Positions 16,099 to 24,357 of a DNA stretch of 64,000 nucleotides are shown here, piece by piece. The stretch's first letter is position 1. Each line of letters starts with the position of its first letter. The notes below the pieces were generated by a model. That model worked only from the letters and a program-made list of their open reading frames with translations, was not told the origin of the DNA and did no database searches. Position numbers and translations under genes: made by a program. Source of the DNA: Massilia sp. Bi118 (GTDB lineage: Bacteria > Pseudomonadota > Gammaproteobacteria > Burkholderiales > Burkholderiaceae_D); NCBI RefSeq assembly GCF_918697865.1, contig NZ_CAKKMV010000018.1, positions 1-64,000 on the forward strand. The letters run 5' to 3'.

Positions 16099-17028
16099 AT
16101 GAATCCAACCTTGCGCCAGATGCGCGCCTTCATCGCCGTGGCCAAGACCGGTAACTTTACGCTTGCGGCGCAGTTCCTGCACGTCACACAATCCGCATTG
16201 TCCGGTTTGATCAAGGAGCTTGAGCAAACGCTGGGCGCCCGCGTGATCGATCGCAGTACGCGCCGGATTGCCCTGACGGATATGGGTAACGAGCTCTATC
16301 CCCTATTCAACCAGATGATCGACGATCTCGACCGCGCGCTGGCCAACGTCGCCGACCATGCGCAGCTGCGCACGGGCATCGTGCGGGTCGCCGCGCCCCA
16401 GCTGATGGCCTGCACCCTGCTGCCGCAGGCGATCGCCGCCTGGCGCGAGCGCCACCCGGACGTCAAGGTCAGCCTGGCCGACAGCGGCGTCGAGAACGTC
16501 ACCGCGCGGGTGCTGTCCGGCGAAGTCGACTGCGGCATCGCCCCCGAGCGCGACGAGACGCCTGAGCTCGAGGCGCGCCTGTTATTGGATATGCCCTTCG
16601 AGGCCGTGATCCCGCCCGGCCATCCGCTGGCGGGCCGCGACCGCCTGGCCTGGGGCGACCTGGCCGGCTATCCCTTCATCTCGCTGCGCGGCCAGTTCAC
16701 CGAGCGCCTGCTGGCCGACATGGGCGAAGCCCCGCGCGAAGCCACCCTGAAACCGGAACACGAAGTCAATTTCATGACCACCGCGCTGGCGATGGTGGCG
16801 GCCGGGCTCGGGGTCACGGTCAGCATGCCCTACGCGGCGGCGCTGGTGCAGCGCTATGGCCTCTTGAGCCGGCCGCTGGTGGACCCGGTACTGACGCGCC
16901 GTTTCTTCGTCTACACGCGCGGCCAGCGTTCGCTGTCACCGGCGGCCGAGGCTTTTGTTGCCTTCCTGGCCGAGTACGTCGGCAGCGGACTGCCGCGCCA
17001 GCCGCTAGAATATGGGCATGTCCCATAA
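16099..17028 (+). CDS. LysR family transcriptional regulator
   Basis: A 309-residue LysR-type regulator. The N-terminal winged helix is MNPTLRQMRAFIAVAKTGNF followed by HVTQSALSGLIKELEQTLG (residues 1-60); the remainder is the two-lobed effector domain beginning near LRTGIVRVAAPQLM. It starts 92 bases from the divergent FAH-maiA pair and probably controls it in response to an aromatic-pathway intermediate. An upstream in-frame start would add 26 residues through the promoter region and is not preferred. Confidence 0.9.
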   Translation: MNPTLRQMRAFIAVAKTGNFTLAAQFLHVTQSALSGLIKELEQTLGARVIDRSTRRIALTDMGNELYPLFNQMIDDLDRALANVADHAQLRTGIVRVAAPQLMACTLLPQAIAAWRERHPDVKVSLADSGVENVTARVLSGEVDCGIAPERDETPELEARLLLDMPFEAVIPPGHPLAGRDRLAWGDLAGYPFISLRGQFTERLLADMGEAPREATLKPEHEVNFMTTALAMVAAGLGVTVSMPYAAALVQRYGLLSRPLVDPVLTRRFFVYTRGQRSLSPAAEAFVAFLAEYVGSGLPRQPLEYGHVP

Positions 17029-17584
17029 CACCATCGATATCAACCGGGCCATGGGCCGCTTCGACAGCCACGCCAGCGTCTGGCTGTTCGGCTACGGCTC
17101 CCTGATCTTCAAGGCCGATTTCCCCTTCCTCGAGCGCCGTCCTGCCCACATCGGCGGCTGGAGCCGGCGCTTCTGGCAAGGCTCGCACGACCACCGCGGC
17201 ACCGAGACCGCGCCCGGCCGCGTCGTGACCCTGGTCCCGGAAACCGATGCCGTCTGCCACGGCATGGCCTACCTGGTCACGCCCGAGGAATTCGCCCACC
17301 TCGACTACCGCGAAAAGAACGGCTACCTGCGCCTGGCGACAAGCATCCATTTCGAGGACGGCAGCGCGGCCGAGGGCCTGGTCTACATCGCCACCCACGA
17401 GAACGCGGCCTACCTGGGCCCGGCCAGCGAGCGCGACATTGCGCGCCAGATCGCGTCGTCCTGCGGCCCGAGCGGCCCGAACAGCGAATACCTGCTGGAA
17501 CTGGCCAAGGCCTTGCGCGAACTGGGCAAGTTCGACGCGCACGTGTTCGAGATCGAGCGCCATCTGGCTGCGTTCTTGCGCTAA
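17018..17584 (+). CDS. ChaC-like gamma-glutamylcyclotransferase
   Basis: A 188-residue enzyme of the ChaC group, which breaks glutathione into 5-oxoproline and Cys-Gly. The substrate loop is WLFGYGSLIFK (about 26-36) and the catalytic Glu lies in LDYREKNGY. WSRRFWQGSHDHRGTETAPGR is the usual ChaC signature. The start overlaps the LysR 3' end by 11 bases; an ATG at 17012 is also possible. A perfect 10-base hairpin follows its TAA. Confidence 0.88.
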   Translation: MSHNTIDINRAMGRFDSHASVWLFGYGSLIFKADFPFLERRPAHIGGWSRRFWQGSHDHRGTETAPGRVVTLVPETDAVCHGMAYLVTPEEFAHLDYREKNGYLRLATSIHFEDGSAAEGLVYIATHENAAYLGPASERDIARQIASSCGPSGPNSEYLLELAKALRELGKFDAHVFEIERHLAAFLR

Positions 17585-17585
17585 G

Positions 17586-17614
17586 CTGGTCTCCGGATTC
17601 GATTCGGAGACCAG
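17586..17614 (+). promoter_or_regulatory. Hairpin covering the ribosome site of the ankyrin gene
   Basis: CTGGTCTCCG at 17586-17595 pairs perfectly with CGGAGACCAG at 17605-17614 across a 9-base loop. The right arm contains the GGAGA Shine-Dalgarno-like stretch directly before the ATG at 17616. The stem lies one base after the TAA of the ChaC-like gene. It could limit translation of the ankyrin gene or act as a weak intercistronic terminator; no T-run follows. Confidence 0.6.
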
Positions 17615-17615
17615 G

Positions 17616-18152
17616 ATGCAGGAAGCGCCCCGCCCGCCCTCGGCTGGCGACCTCGACGACGACACGCTGGCCTTCGTGCGCCGCGTATTCGGCTACGCGC
17701 GCGCCGGCGAGGCCGGCGAACTGGCTACCCTGCTGTGCCAAGGCCTGCCGCCCAACCTGCGCAACGAACGCGGCGACAGTCTCTTGATGCTGGCCTGCTA
17801 CCACGGACACCATGACGCGGCGAAAGTTCTGCTCGAACATGGCGCCGATCCGGCAATCATGAACGACGCCGGCCAGGCTCCGTTGCACGGCGCCGCCTTC
17901 AAAGGGGATTTGCAGATCGCCACCCTGCTGCTCGAGCACGGCGCCCAGGTGGATGCTGCCGGCCCGAACGGCAAGACGGCGCTGATGTTCGCCGCCATGT
18001 TCAACCGCACCGACATCGCGCAACTGCTGCTGGCGCGCGGCGCCGATCCCTTCCGCCTGGATGCCGACGGCAACTCGATGCTGGATGCCGCCCGCAAGAT
18101 GGGGGCGGCGGACACCATGGAACTGCTGGCAGCCGTGACGAACGAACGCTGA
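17616..18152 (+). CDS. Ankyrin-repeat protein
   Basis: A 178-residue protein with about four ankyrin repeats between residues 40 and 170. Typical repeat cores are NERGDSLLMLACYHGHHDAA, LLEHGADPAIMNDAGQAPLH, LLEHGAQVDAAGPNGKTALM and LLARGADPFRLDADGN. The N terminus is acidic and unlike a signal peptide, so it probably acts in the cytosol by binding a protein partner. Its role is unknown. A hairpin overlaps its ribosome site. It is convergent with the diguanylate cyclase gene. Confidence 0.88.
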   Translation: MQEAPRPPSAGDLDDDTLAFVRRVFGYARAGEAGELATLLCQGLPPNLRNERGDSLLMLACYHGHHDAAKVLLEHGADPAIMNDAGQAPLHGAAFKGDLQIATLLLEHGAQVDAAGPNGKTALMFAAMFNRTDIAQLLLARGADPFRLDADGNSMLDAARKMGAADTMELLAAVTNER

Positions 18153-18158
18153 GAAGAA

Positions 18159-19484
18159 TTAAGCTGCCGCCTGGGCGACCGGCGGCGGGCAGATGCGGTC
18201 GCGCCCGCCCTGCTTGGCTTCGTAGAGCATGGCGTCGGCCCGCAGGAAGAGCGCATTCTCCGTTTGGCAGGCCGGATAGGCGGCCATGCCGCCGCTGAAG
18301 GAAAAGCGCCGCACGTCGCCGGCGCGGACTTCGAAAGGCAAGGCGCCGAAGGCACGCCGCATCGCATCCAGCCGGGCCCAGCCCTCCTCCACCGTGCAAT
18401 CCCAGAACACGACCACGAATTCCTCGCCGCCGAAGCGGCTGAGGAGGTCGCGCTCGCCCAGGTGGGAGGCCAGGCAGACCGCCAGGCGCTTCAGCACGAT
18501 ATCGCCAAAATAATGGCCCCAGGTATCGTTGATGGTCTTGAACTTGTCGATGTCGATCACGCCATAGGCCAGCGGCCGCTCCTCGCGCGCCGCCTGGCGG
18601 ATCAGTTCCTGGGCCTTTTGCTGCAGGCCGACCTTGTTGAGCAGGCCGGTCGCGCGGTCTTTCGAAATCAAATCCTTGCTGACGCGGATCTTGCTGGCCC
18701 GGTTGATCAGCTGGGCGCACAGCAGCTCGGCGTCACCGGCCGGCAGCACGGCGTCGAAACCGTTCGCCAGCGCGCGCTGCATCAGGGCCGCATCGGGCTG
18801 GCGCTGCAGCAGGACGATTTCGCGCACCGGATCGGCTTCGATGTTCTTCTTGAGCACCCACGCCAGCGACTCGGTGCGCGCGAACTCCGCATCGCTGACC
18901 AGCACCAGGTCGGGCTGCAGCTCGCGCACCCGCAGGTGCAGGGTCTGGGCCTGGTCATGTTCAATTAACTCGATCCGCGCCTTGTGCAGGCAGGCCTCGT
19001 CCATGCCGCTCATGTCGCCCAGATGCATCAGGCGCACCAGGTCGCCGCGTTTCTGCTGGACAAAGAGCTTGAACAGCTTGTCGACCAGCACGTCGTTGGC
19101 GATCGGCTTTTCGGCATAGGCCAGGCAGTGGCAATCGACCAGCTTCTGCTGCAGCAGGTAGCGCCCGCCCTGGCGGCTGCTCTGCAGGTAGACGTATTCC
19201 TTGCCGGCCGGCAGGCGCTGCAGCAGCTCGCCCAGCATCAGGGTCTTGCGGCTGTCGAGCATGTCCGACTGCATGTTGTGCAGGGCGTCCAGGTCGATCA
19301 CGAACAGGCCGTTGCCGGTATCGCCCTCCACCGCCGCCACGAACTGGCTGACTTCGCTGAAGAAAGCCATGTCGAAGTCGTATTTGTGCGCGTGCAGGCG
19401 CAGCTCGGCCGCGTTGTCCTTGATGAAGAAACTCTGCGACAGGAGCAGCGCGCGATATTTATAGAGCGGGACAGGGCTGGGCAT
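18159..19484 (-). CDS. Diguanylate cyclase with receiver-like N-terminal region
   Basis: A 441-residue protein. Residues 1-260 look like two degenerate receiver-type modules (VIDLDALHN, LVLVSDAEFAR, EIVLLQRQPDAAL), and the last 170 residues are a GGDEF domain. The active-site motif is FGGEEFVVVF (GGEEF), with GVIDIDKFKTINDTWGH for metal and substrate binding, so it should make cyclic di-GMP. The inhibitory site normally RxxD five residues before GGEEF reads GERD, so product inhibition is probably lost. Residue ALLLSQSFF at the start suggests no membrane anchor. Confidence 0.88.
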   Translation of the reverse strand: MPSPVPLYKYRALLLSQSFFIKDNAAELRLHAHKYDFDMAFFSEVSQFVAAVEGDTGNGLFVIDLDALHNMQSDMLDSRKTLMLGELLQRLPAGKEYVYLQSSRQGGRYLLQQKLVDCHCLAYAEKPIANDVLVDKLFKLFVQQKRGDLVRLMHLGDMSGMDEACLHKARIELIEHDQAQTLHLRVRELQPDLVLVSDAEFARTESLAWVLKKNIEADPVREIVLLQRQPDAALMQRALANGFDAVLPAGDAELLCAQLINRASKIRVSKDLISKDRATGLLNKVGLQQKAQELIRQAAREERPLAYGVIDIDKFKTINDTWGHYFGDIVLKRLAVCLASHLGERDLLSRFGGEEFVVVFWDCTVEEGWARLDAMRRAFGALPFEVRAGDVRRFSFSGGMAAYPACQTENALFLRADAMLYEAKQGGRDRICPPPVAQAAA

Positions 19485-19608
19485 CTTGCAGGGTCCGTCG
19501 GATGCTGATTTGCACGGCTAACATACAAGGATATTGCCCTGAAAGGTATAAAAAATGGAAACTTTTTTTGATGCCATGTGCTGACATGGCGCAACAACAA
19601 CACCCGGA

Positions 19609-20175
19609 CTATCCGGTGCGGGTAGGCAAAGGAGCCTGGCTGAGGTATTTCGGCTTCACGCCGGCAGTGAGCCAGACGCCGTTGTCCGACTGGTAGAAAG
19701 CGATGCCGTCCGCATGCATCCGCGCCGCATCGACGCGCAGCACGACTGGGAAGCCATGGCGGGCGCCGACGCGGGTGGCGGTCTGCAGATCGGCGGACAG
19801 ATGGACGTGGTGGCGCGCCCCGGCCTTCAGCCCGGACGCCAGGATGGCCTTCAGGAAGCGGCTGGCCGTGCCGTGGTAGAGCACGGCGGGCGGCTCCGCC
19901 TCTCTCAGCTGCAGGTCGACGGCGATGGAATGGCCCTGGCTGGCGCGGATGCGGCTGCCGTCCTCGCTGAGGGCGAAGCGCTGCTTGTCGTTATCGGCGA
20001 CCACGCGCTCGAGCAGCGCCCGCTCGACCGGCTTGCCATGCGCCGCCAGGCAGGCCAGCAGTTCGCCGGTGTCGGCCCAGCCGTGGGCGTCCAGCGCCAG
20101 CCCGATACTGTCGGGGCGGTGGCGCAGCACGTAGCTGAGCAGCTTGCTGGTGGCGACGATGAGGTCCTGGGGCAT
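19609..20175 (-). CDS. kptA: RNA 2'-phosphotransferase (KptA/Tpt1 family)
   Basis: A 188-residue enzyme that transfers a 2'-phosphate from RNA to NAD+, giving ADP-ribose 1'',2''-cyclic phosphate. Family residues are visible in KLLSYVLRHRPD (Arg-His-Arg near 18-20), VADNDKQRFAL, LYHGTASRFL (His near 100) and HHVHLSADLQTATRVG. Length is normal. Its bacterial substrate is unknown, since bacteria lack the fungal tRNA-splicing route. A NadR-like kinase gene ends 9 bases upstream on the same strand, a second NAD-linked function. Confidence 0.92.
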   Translation of the reverse strand: MPQDLIVATSKLLSYVLRHRPDSIGLALDAHGWADTGELLACLAAHGKPVERALLERVVADNDKQRFALSEDGSRIRASQGHSIAVDLQLREAEPPAVLYHGTASRFLKAILASGLKAGARHHVHLSADLQTATRVGARHGFPVVLRVDAARMHADGIAFYQSDNGVWLTAGVKPKYLSQAPLPTRTG

Positions 20176-20184
20176 GCCCCCAGC

Positions 20185-20748
20185 TTACACGACGCCCTCG
20201 ATCACGCGCCGCACCTGCAGCGCGCGCTCCTCGACGCTGCCGCTGACCAGGGTATAGGGGATGCCGCGCGCCTCCAGGTCTTTCAGCACCAGCTGGTGGA
20301 TGCGGGCGCGCCAGGCTTCGTTCTCGCGCGCCGATTGTTCTTCGTAGGGGATGTCGTCCGCGCAGACGAAGGTATGGGCGTAGCGCTCGCGGCACTCTTC
20401 GGCGCAGCGCAGCAGCTCGGCTGGTACCGGCTCGGTGACCTGGCCGAATTCCAGGCCCAGCAGCAGTGTGGTCAGCGCATTCGTATCGACGAACAGGTAG
20501 CGCCGGGCATAGGGCATCTGCTCGTCCTCGGCCTCGCGGTGGCGCAGGGCGATGTCGACGTAGTCCTCGGCGTTCAGCTGGCCCTGCTTGTCTTCCCAGA
20601 TGTAGCGGCCGATCTCGGGGACGGCGACGCTGCCGTACTGGCGCGCGAGATATTCGCACAAGGTCGACTTGCCCGTCGATTCCGCGCCGACGAAGACAAC
20701 CCGCTTGACCTGCCCTGCTGTGCTGCTGCCCTGCTCTTCCATATGCAT
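20185..20748 (-). CDS. NadR-like AAA/P-loop kinase
   Basis: A 187-residue nucleotide kinase-like protein. The P-loop is VFVGAESTGKSTLCEYLA (about 19-36), the signature GAESTGKST of NadR ribosylnicotinamide kinase domains; VPEIGRYIWE and LFVDTNALTT follow the same fold. It lacks the adenylyltransferase and DNA-binding domains of full NadR. It may phosphorylate nicotinamide riboside or another nucleoside. It is followed 9 bases later by kptA, so the two are probably one operon. An ATG at 20742 is an alternative start. Confidence 0.8.
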   Translation of the reverse strand: MHMEEQGSSTAGQVKRVVFVGAESTGKSTLCEYLARQYGSVAVPEIGRYIWEDKQGQLNAEDYVDIALRHREAEDEQMPYARRYLFVDTNALTTLLLGLEFGQVTEPVPAELLRCAEECRERYAHTFVCADDIPYEEQSARENEAWRARIHQLVLKDLEARGIPYTLVSGSVEERALQVRRVIEGVV

Positions 20749-20805
20749 CCCGTGATCGAAAAACCTGCCATCCAGAAAGATGAGAGCGCCATCCTAGCCG
20801 ACGGC

Positions 20806-20834
20806 GGCGCCGGCTACAAGACACTGCCGGCGCC
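20806..20834. terminator. GC-rich hairpin between the NadR-like gene and the truncated radical SAM gene
   Basis: GGCGCCGGC (20806-20814) pairs with GCCGGCGCC (20826-20834) across an 11-base loop. It lies 15 bases past the stop of the minus-strand radical SAM copy. No run of T follows in either direction, so it is at best a pause or Rho-assisted end. Confidence 0.4.
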
Positions 20835-20848
20835 GGAGCACCGGACCG

Positions 20849-21817
20849 TCAAAACAAATCCAGCTGCGGACTTGCCTTGGTCTTCCTGCTGGCCGGCTTG
20901 CCGCCACCCTCGACCGCCGGCGCGCCGCCGAACAGGTCCAGCTGGGTCACGTCCTCGTCCCGGCGCTGGCAGGCGGCGGCCGAGGGAACGACCAGCGGCC
21001 GGCGGAACTGCGCGCCGTCCATCTTGCTGAAGCGGCCATTGAAGCCGTCCATACCCAGCCGCTTCACCGCCTTCGTGAAGCGCTGGCGGATAAGGTCGGC
21101 CCACACGCCTTCGCCGCTCATGCGCTTGCCGAAGTCGCTGTCGTATTCCTTACCGGCATGCATATCTTTCATGCGGTTCAGCACGCGTTGCGCACGGTCT
21201 GGAAAATGAGCGTACAACCATTGATGGAACAAGGGGTTGACCTCCCACGGCATGCGCAACACCGTGTAATGGGCGCCGACGGCGCCGGCGTCCCTGGCAG
21301 CCTCGAGAATGCGCTCGATTTCCGGTTCCGTGATGAGGGGAATGATGGGCGCCACGCTGACGCTGACCGGGATACCGGCCTCGGTCAGGGTGCGGATCGC
21401 GCGCAGGCGGCGCGCGGGCGCGGCCGCGCGTGGCTCCAGCGTACGGGCGATCTCCCCGTCCAGGGTCGTGAGCGTGATGGCCGCTGCCGCCAGGCCCTTC
21501 TCCGCCATCGGCGCGATCAGGTCGATGTCGCGCTCGATCAGCGCCGACTTGGTGATCAGGCCATACGGATGATTGCACTCACCCAGCACCTGCAGCACTT
21601 CGCGCGTGATGCCGCGCTCGCGCTCGCAGGGTTGATAGGCGTCCGTGTTCACACCGATCGCGATGCTCTCGGGCACGTAGCCGGGCTTGGCCAGTTCGCG
21701 GCGCAGCAGGTCGGCCGCATTTACCTTGGCGAACAGGCGGCTTTCGAAGTCCAGCCCCGGTGACAGGCCGAGGTAGCTGTGCGACGGACGGGCGAAGCAA
21801 TAGATGCAGCCGCGCAT
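20849..21817 (-). pseudogene. 3' part of a PA0069/SplB-like radical SAM gene (truncated copy)
   Basis: A 322-codon frame equal to the last three quarters of the gene at 26325-27557, with about a dozen amino acid changes by eye. It starts inside the radical SAM cluster motif: the full copy has GCEHGCIYC, and this one begins M-RGCIYC, so one of the three cluster Cys and the whole N-terminal quarter are missing. The end, with paired QLDLFGG and SPQLDLF motifs, is intact. Sequence unrelated to the gene begins at about 21813. It is most likely the resident gene, broken by recombination, and not functional as a radical SAM enzyme. Confidence 0.88.
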
Positions 21818-21940
21818 TATGTCGCCTCGCTTTGTTCGCAGCTACTCTACTTCCTCTTTATATACATGAACTTAAGTCAATATTATATCCGACCTACTGT
21901 TCATGAACAATTGCGTTCGACATAGAGCCTGCCAGCAGCA

Positions 21941-22101
21941 AGACACTTGCCGTCACCCTCGCTCCCCGGCGCTCCACCGAACAGGTCTGGCTGGGTCATA
22001 TCGTCATTTCTGTGCTGGCACGCGGCTGCCGGTGCACGACCAGTGGCCGGCGGAACTGTAAGCGTTCGGCTTGCCAAAGCGACCGGTATAGCCATCCATA
22101 C
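21941..22101 (-). pseudogene. Decayed third fragment of the radical SAM gene (C-terminal end)
   Basis: About 160 bases align with the 3' end of both other radical SAM copies. In one frame the fragment encodes AAACQHRNDDMTQPDLFGG, against AAACQRRDEDVTQLDLFGG in the full gene, then loses the frame. Similarity fades near 22101 at the place equal to FNGRFSKMD. It lies between the truncated copy and the defence genes. The 405-base space 21818-22222 otherwise holds only AT-rich sequence and the promoter region of the defence operon. Confidence 0.8.
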
Positions 22102-22222
22102 GTCTTCTTCTCTCACATGTGACCCCGCTGAAAAGTAGACAAGAAAATTTCCAAAAAACAACTTAAAAGGTTGCAAGATATGCCATAATTTCATTACAAC
22201 AATCAGTGAAAGAGGCCCACCA

Positions 22223-24355
22223 ATGCACATTTCAAGACTGCAACTGGTGAACTACCGAAATTTTGCATGCGCAAATTTTCACTTCAACAAGAACTTAAAT
22301 ACAATCATCGGCGAAAATGGTTCGGGTAAAACCAATGTGTTTCGCGCAATTCGACTGCTACTTGACGAGAATATGGCTCGCTCTGCTCTGAGATTGGAAG
22401 AGCGCGACTTCAACCGCGGACTTGTCGACTGGCGTGGCCATTGGATCATTATCAGCCTGCAGTTCGACGAAGTGTCTGATGATGAGGCGATTCAGGCATT
22501 ATTCGTGCACCAAACTGGCGTGCTAGGGGAGGACCCGGTGGAGCGAGCGACCTTGAACCTGATCTTCCGGCCAAAAGCATCAGTAAGACAAGCATTCGCT
22601 GAGTTGGCGGCCGGCGACCAAGATGCGCTTCTCCAATTGCGGGAATCAATCACGGTCCTCGACTATGAGCCAATCCTCACCGGAAAAAGCATAGCCGACT
22701 TTACCGACCCGGCGGTGTATCGCGCTCTAGTTGGCAATTTTGATACGGTAGAGTTCCCACCAGTTTTAGAGGCTCCGGCAATCGGTGTTAGGTTACCCCA
22801 CAGCCTCGCCATCCAGCGGGAAGTCTGCTTTACATACGTTCAGGCGCTTCGAGATGTGGTTGCCGAATTTCACAATACTAGGACGAATCCACTTTTTGCG
22901 TTACTCCGTTCCAAAACTGGGGAAATCGACCATGCCGAATTCGATCCTATCGTGACACAAGTAACGCAGCTCAACGAGTCGATCGAACTCCTGACTGAAG
23001 TCAAGGCCATGCGTTCCGACATTCATGGCACCATCAATGATGCAGCTGGTGACGCCTATGCGCCGGCGTCTCTCTCAATCCGATCAGACCTTCCGGCCGA
23101 GGCGGAAAAACTTTTTCAATCCCTGAAACTCTTCGTTGGCGAAACCGATGCAGCCCATGAAGATGCCATTCATGAACTAAGCCTCGGTGGCGCAAATCTT
23201 ATCTTCTTGACTCTTAAGCTTCTTCAGTTCAAGTATCAGCGCGACAAGCAATCTTTTGCCAACTTCTTGCTCATCGAAGAACCTGAGGCACACATTCATA
23301 CGCATATTCAAAAAACGCTATTTGATCGCCTCAAGTATCCAGACACACAGGTCATATTCTCCACGCACTCGACGCAAATTTCCGAGGTAAGCAACATCCG
23401 CAATGTCAATATCCTGGGAAGGACCGGTAACTATTGTGAGGTGTATCAGCCAGCACACGGGCTAACGATAAAGCAACAGGATGCCGTCCAACGCTACTTG
23501 GATGCAGTCCGATGCAGTTTGCTGTTCGCGAAGAGTGTTGTACTCGTCGAGGGCGATGCTGAAGAGATTCTCATACCGATCCTTGTCAAAGCAGTGTTTG
23601 GACTTAGTCTCGATGAGCTTGGAGTGAGTCTAATCAATATTCGCAGTACGGGCTTCGAGAATGTGGCCAATCTCTTCCATGTCAACAGAATTCGTAAGCG
23701 CTGTAGCATTATCACCGATCGTGATGCGACTTTCTTCGACGTCACGCCCAATCCCGCTGATGACCCGGAATTGGCAAAAACTAAGCGAGACGCGATTGCA
23801 TCGGCCGAAGACGGGAATCGACGATTCGACCGACTTACCGGATTCGCTGCAGGTAACCCGTATGTCGAGCTTTTCTTCGCGCCACACACATTTGAAGTTG
23901 ACTTTGTGGCTGCTGGGAACAGGCAGCCCATAGTCCGCGCGTTACCCGAGATATATCATCAGCAAGCTGCTATCGAACGTTGGACCGACTGGATTGAAGA
24001 GCCACATCTCGCAATTTCTGGATGGGCTGCGCTGGAATTAGCTAAAAAAACGAAGAAAGGATGGTTCGCTATTCTGCTCGGACGATACATCGATCACGAA
24101 GTTGTCATTCCTGAGTACATCGCAGACGCAATCCTGTTCGCACATGGCACGCCCAGCCGTAATGTGCTTGCCAAAATCTTGCGGTATCGCGCCAAGTGCT
24201 CCTTAGACCCTAATTTAGAGGCCGCGGAACTCACGTCCCTCACGAGCAGTATTTCTCAATACGAGGAAGGCGTGATCGATCTCGCGGGACTGCGTACAGA
24301 GGTACTTGGGAAACTGCCGAATGATGCAATCTTGCCAATCCTAGCTAAGGTCTAG
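22223..24355 (+). CDS. gajA: OLD-family ATPase/TOPRIM endonuclease, Gabija GajA-type
   Basis: A 710-residue protein. The ABC-type ATPase half has Walker A GENGSGKT (30-37), signature LSLGG (319-323), Walker B FLLIEEPEAH (348-357) and STHS (380-383). The TOPRIM nuclease half has VVLVEGDAEE (439-448) and ITDRDATF (497-504). With a UvrD-like helicase two bases downstream this is the class 2 OLD arrangement of Gabija, in which GajA nicks phage DNA when nucleotides fall. It is longer than the canonical 578-residue GajA. GC is clearly lower than in the flanking chromosome, a sign of transfer. Confidence 0.85.
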   Translation: MHISRLQLVNYRNFACANFHFNKNLNTIIGENGSGKTNVFRAIRLLLDENMARSALRLEERDFNRGLVDWRGHWIIISLQFDEVSDDEAIQALFVHQTGVLGEDPVERATLNLIFRPKASVRQAFAELAAGDQDALLQLRESITVLDYEPILTGKSIADFTDPAVYRALVGNFDTVEFPPVLEAPAIGVRLPHSLAIQREVCFTYVQALRDVVAEFHNTRTNPLFALLRSKTGEIDHAEFDPIVTQVTQLNESIELLTEVKAMRSDIHGTINDAAGDAYAPASLSIRSDLPAEAEKLFQSLKLFVGETDAAHEDAIHELSLGGANLIFLTLKLLQFKYQRDKQSFANFLLIEEPEAHIHTHIQKTLFDRLKYPDTQVIFSTHSTQISEVSNIRNVNILGRTGNYCEVYQPAHGLTIKQQDAVQRYLDAVRCSLLFAKSVVLVEGDAEEILIPILVKAVFGLSLDELGVSLINIRSTGFENVANLFHVNRIRKRCSIITDRDATFFDVTPNPADDPELAKTKRDAIASAEDGNRRFDRLTGFAAGNPYVELFFAPHTFEVDFVAAGNRQPIVRALPEIYHQQAAIERWTDWIEEPHLAISGWAALELAKKTKKGWFAILLGRYIDHEVVIPEYIADAILFAHGTPSRNVLAKILRYRAKCSLDPNLEAAELTSLTSSISQYEEGVIDLAGLRTEVLGKLPNDAILPILAKV

Positions 24356-24357
24356 CC

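Noticed and set aside
20849..21817. The left radical SAM copy as a functional gene
   Set aside because: It lacks the N-terminal quarter and one of the three cluster Cys, and no family-like start or promoter is seen.
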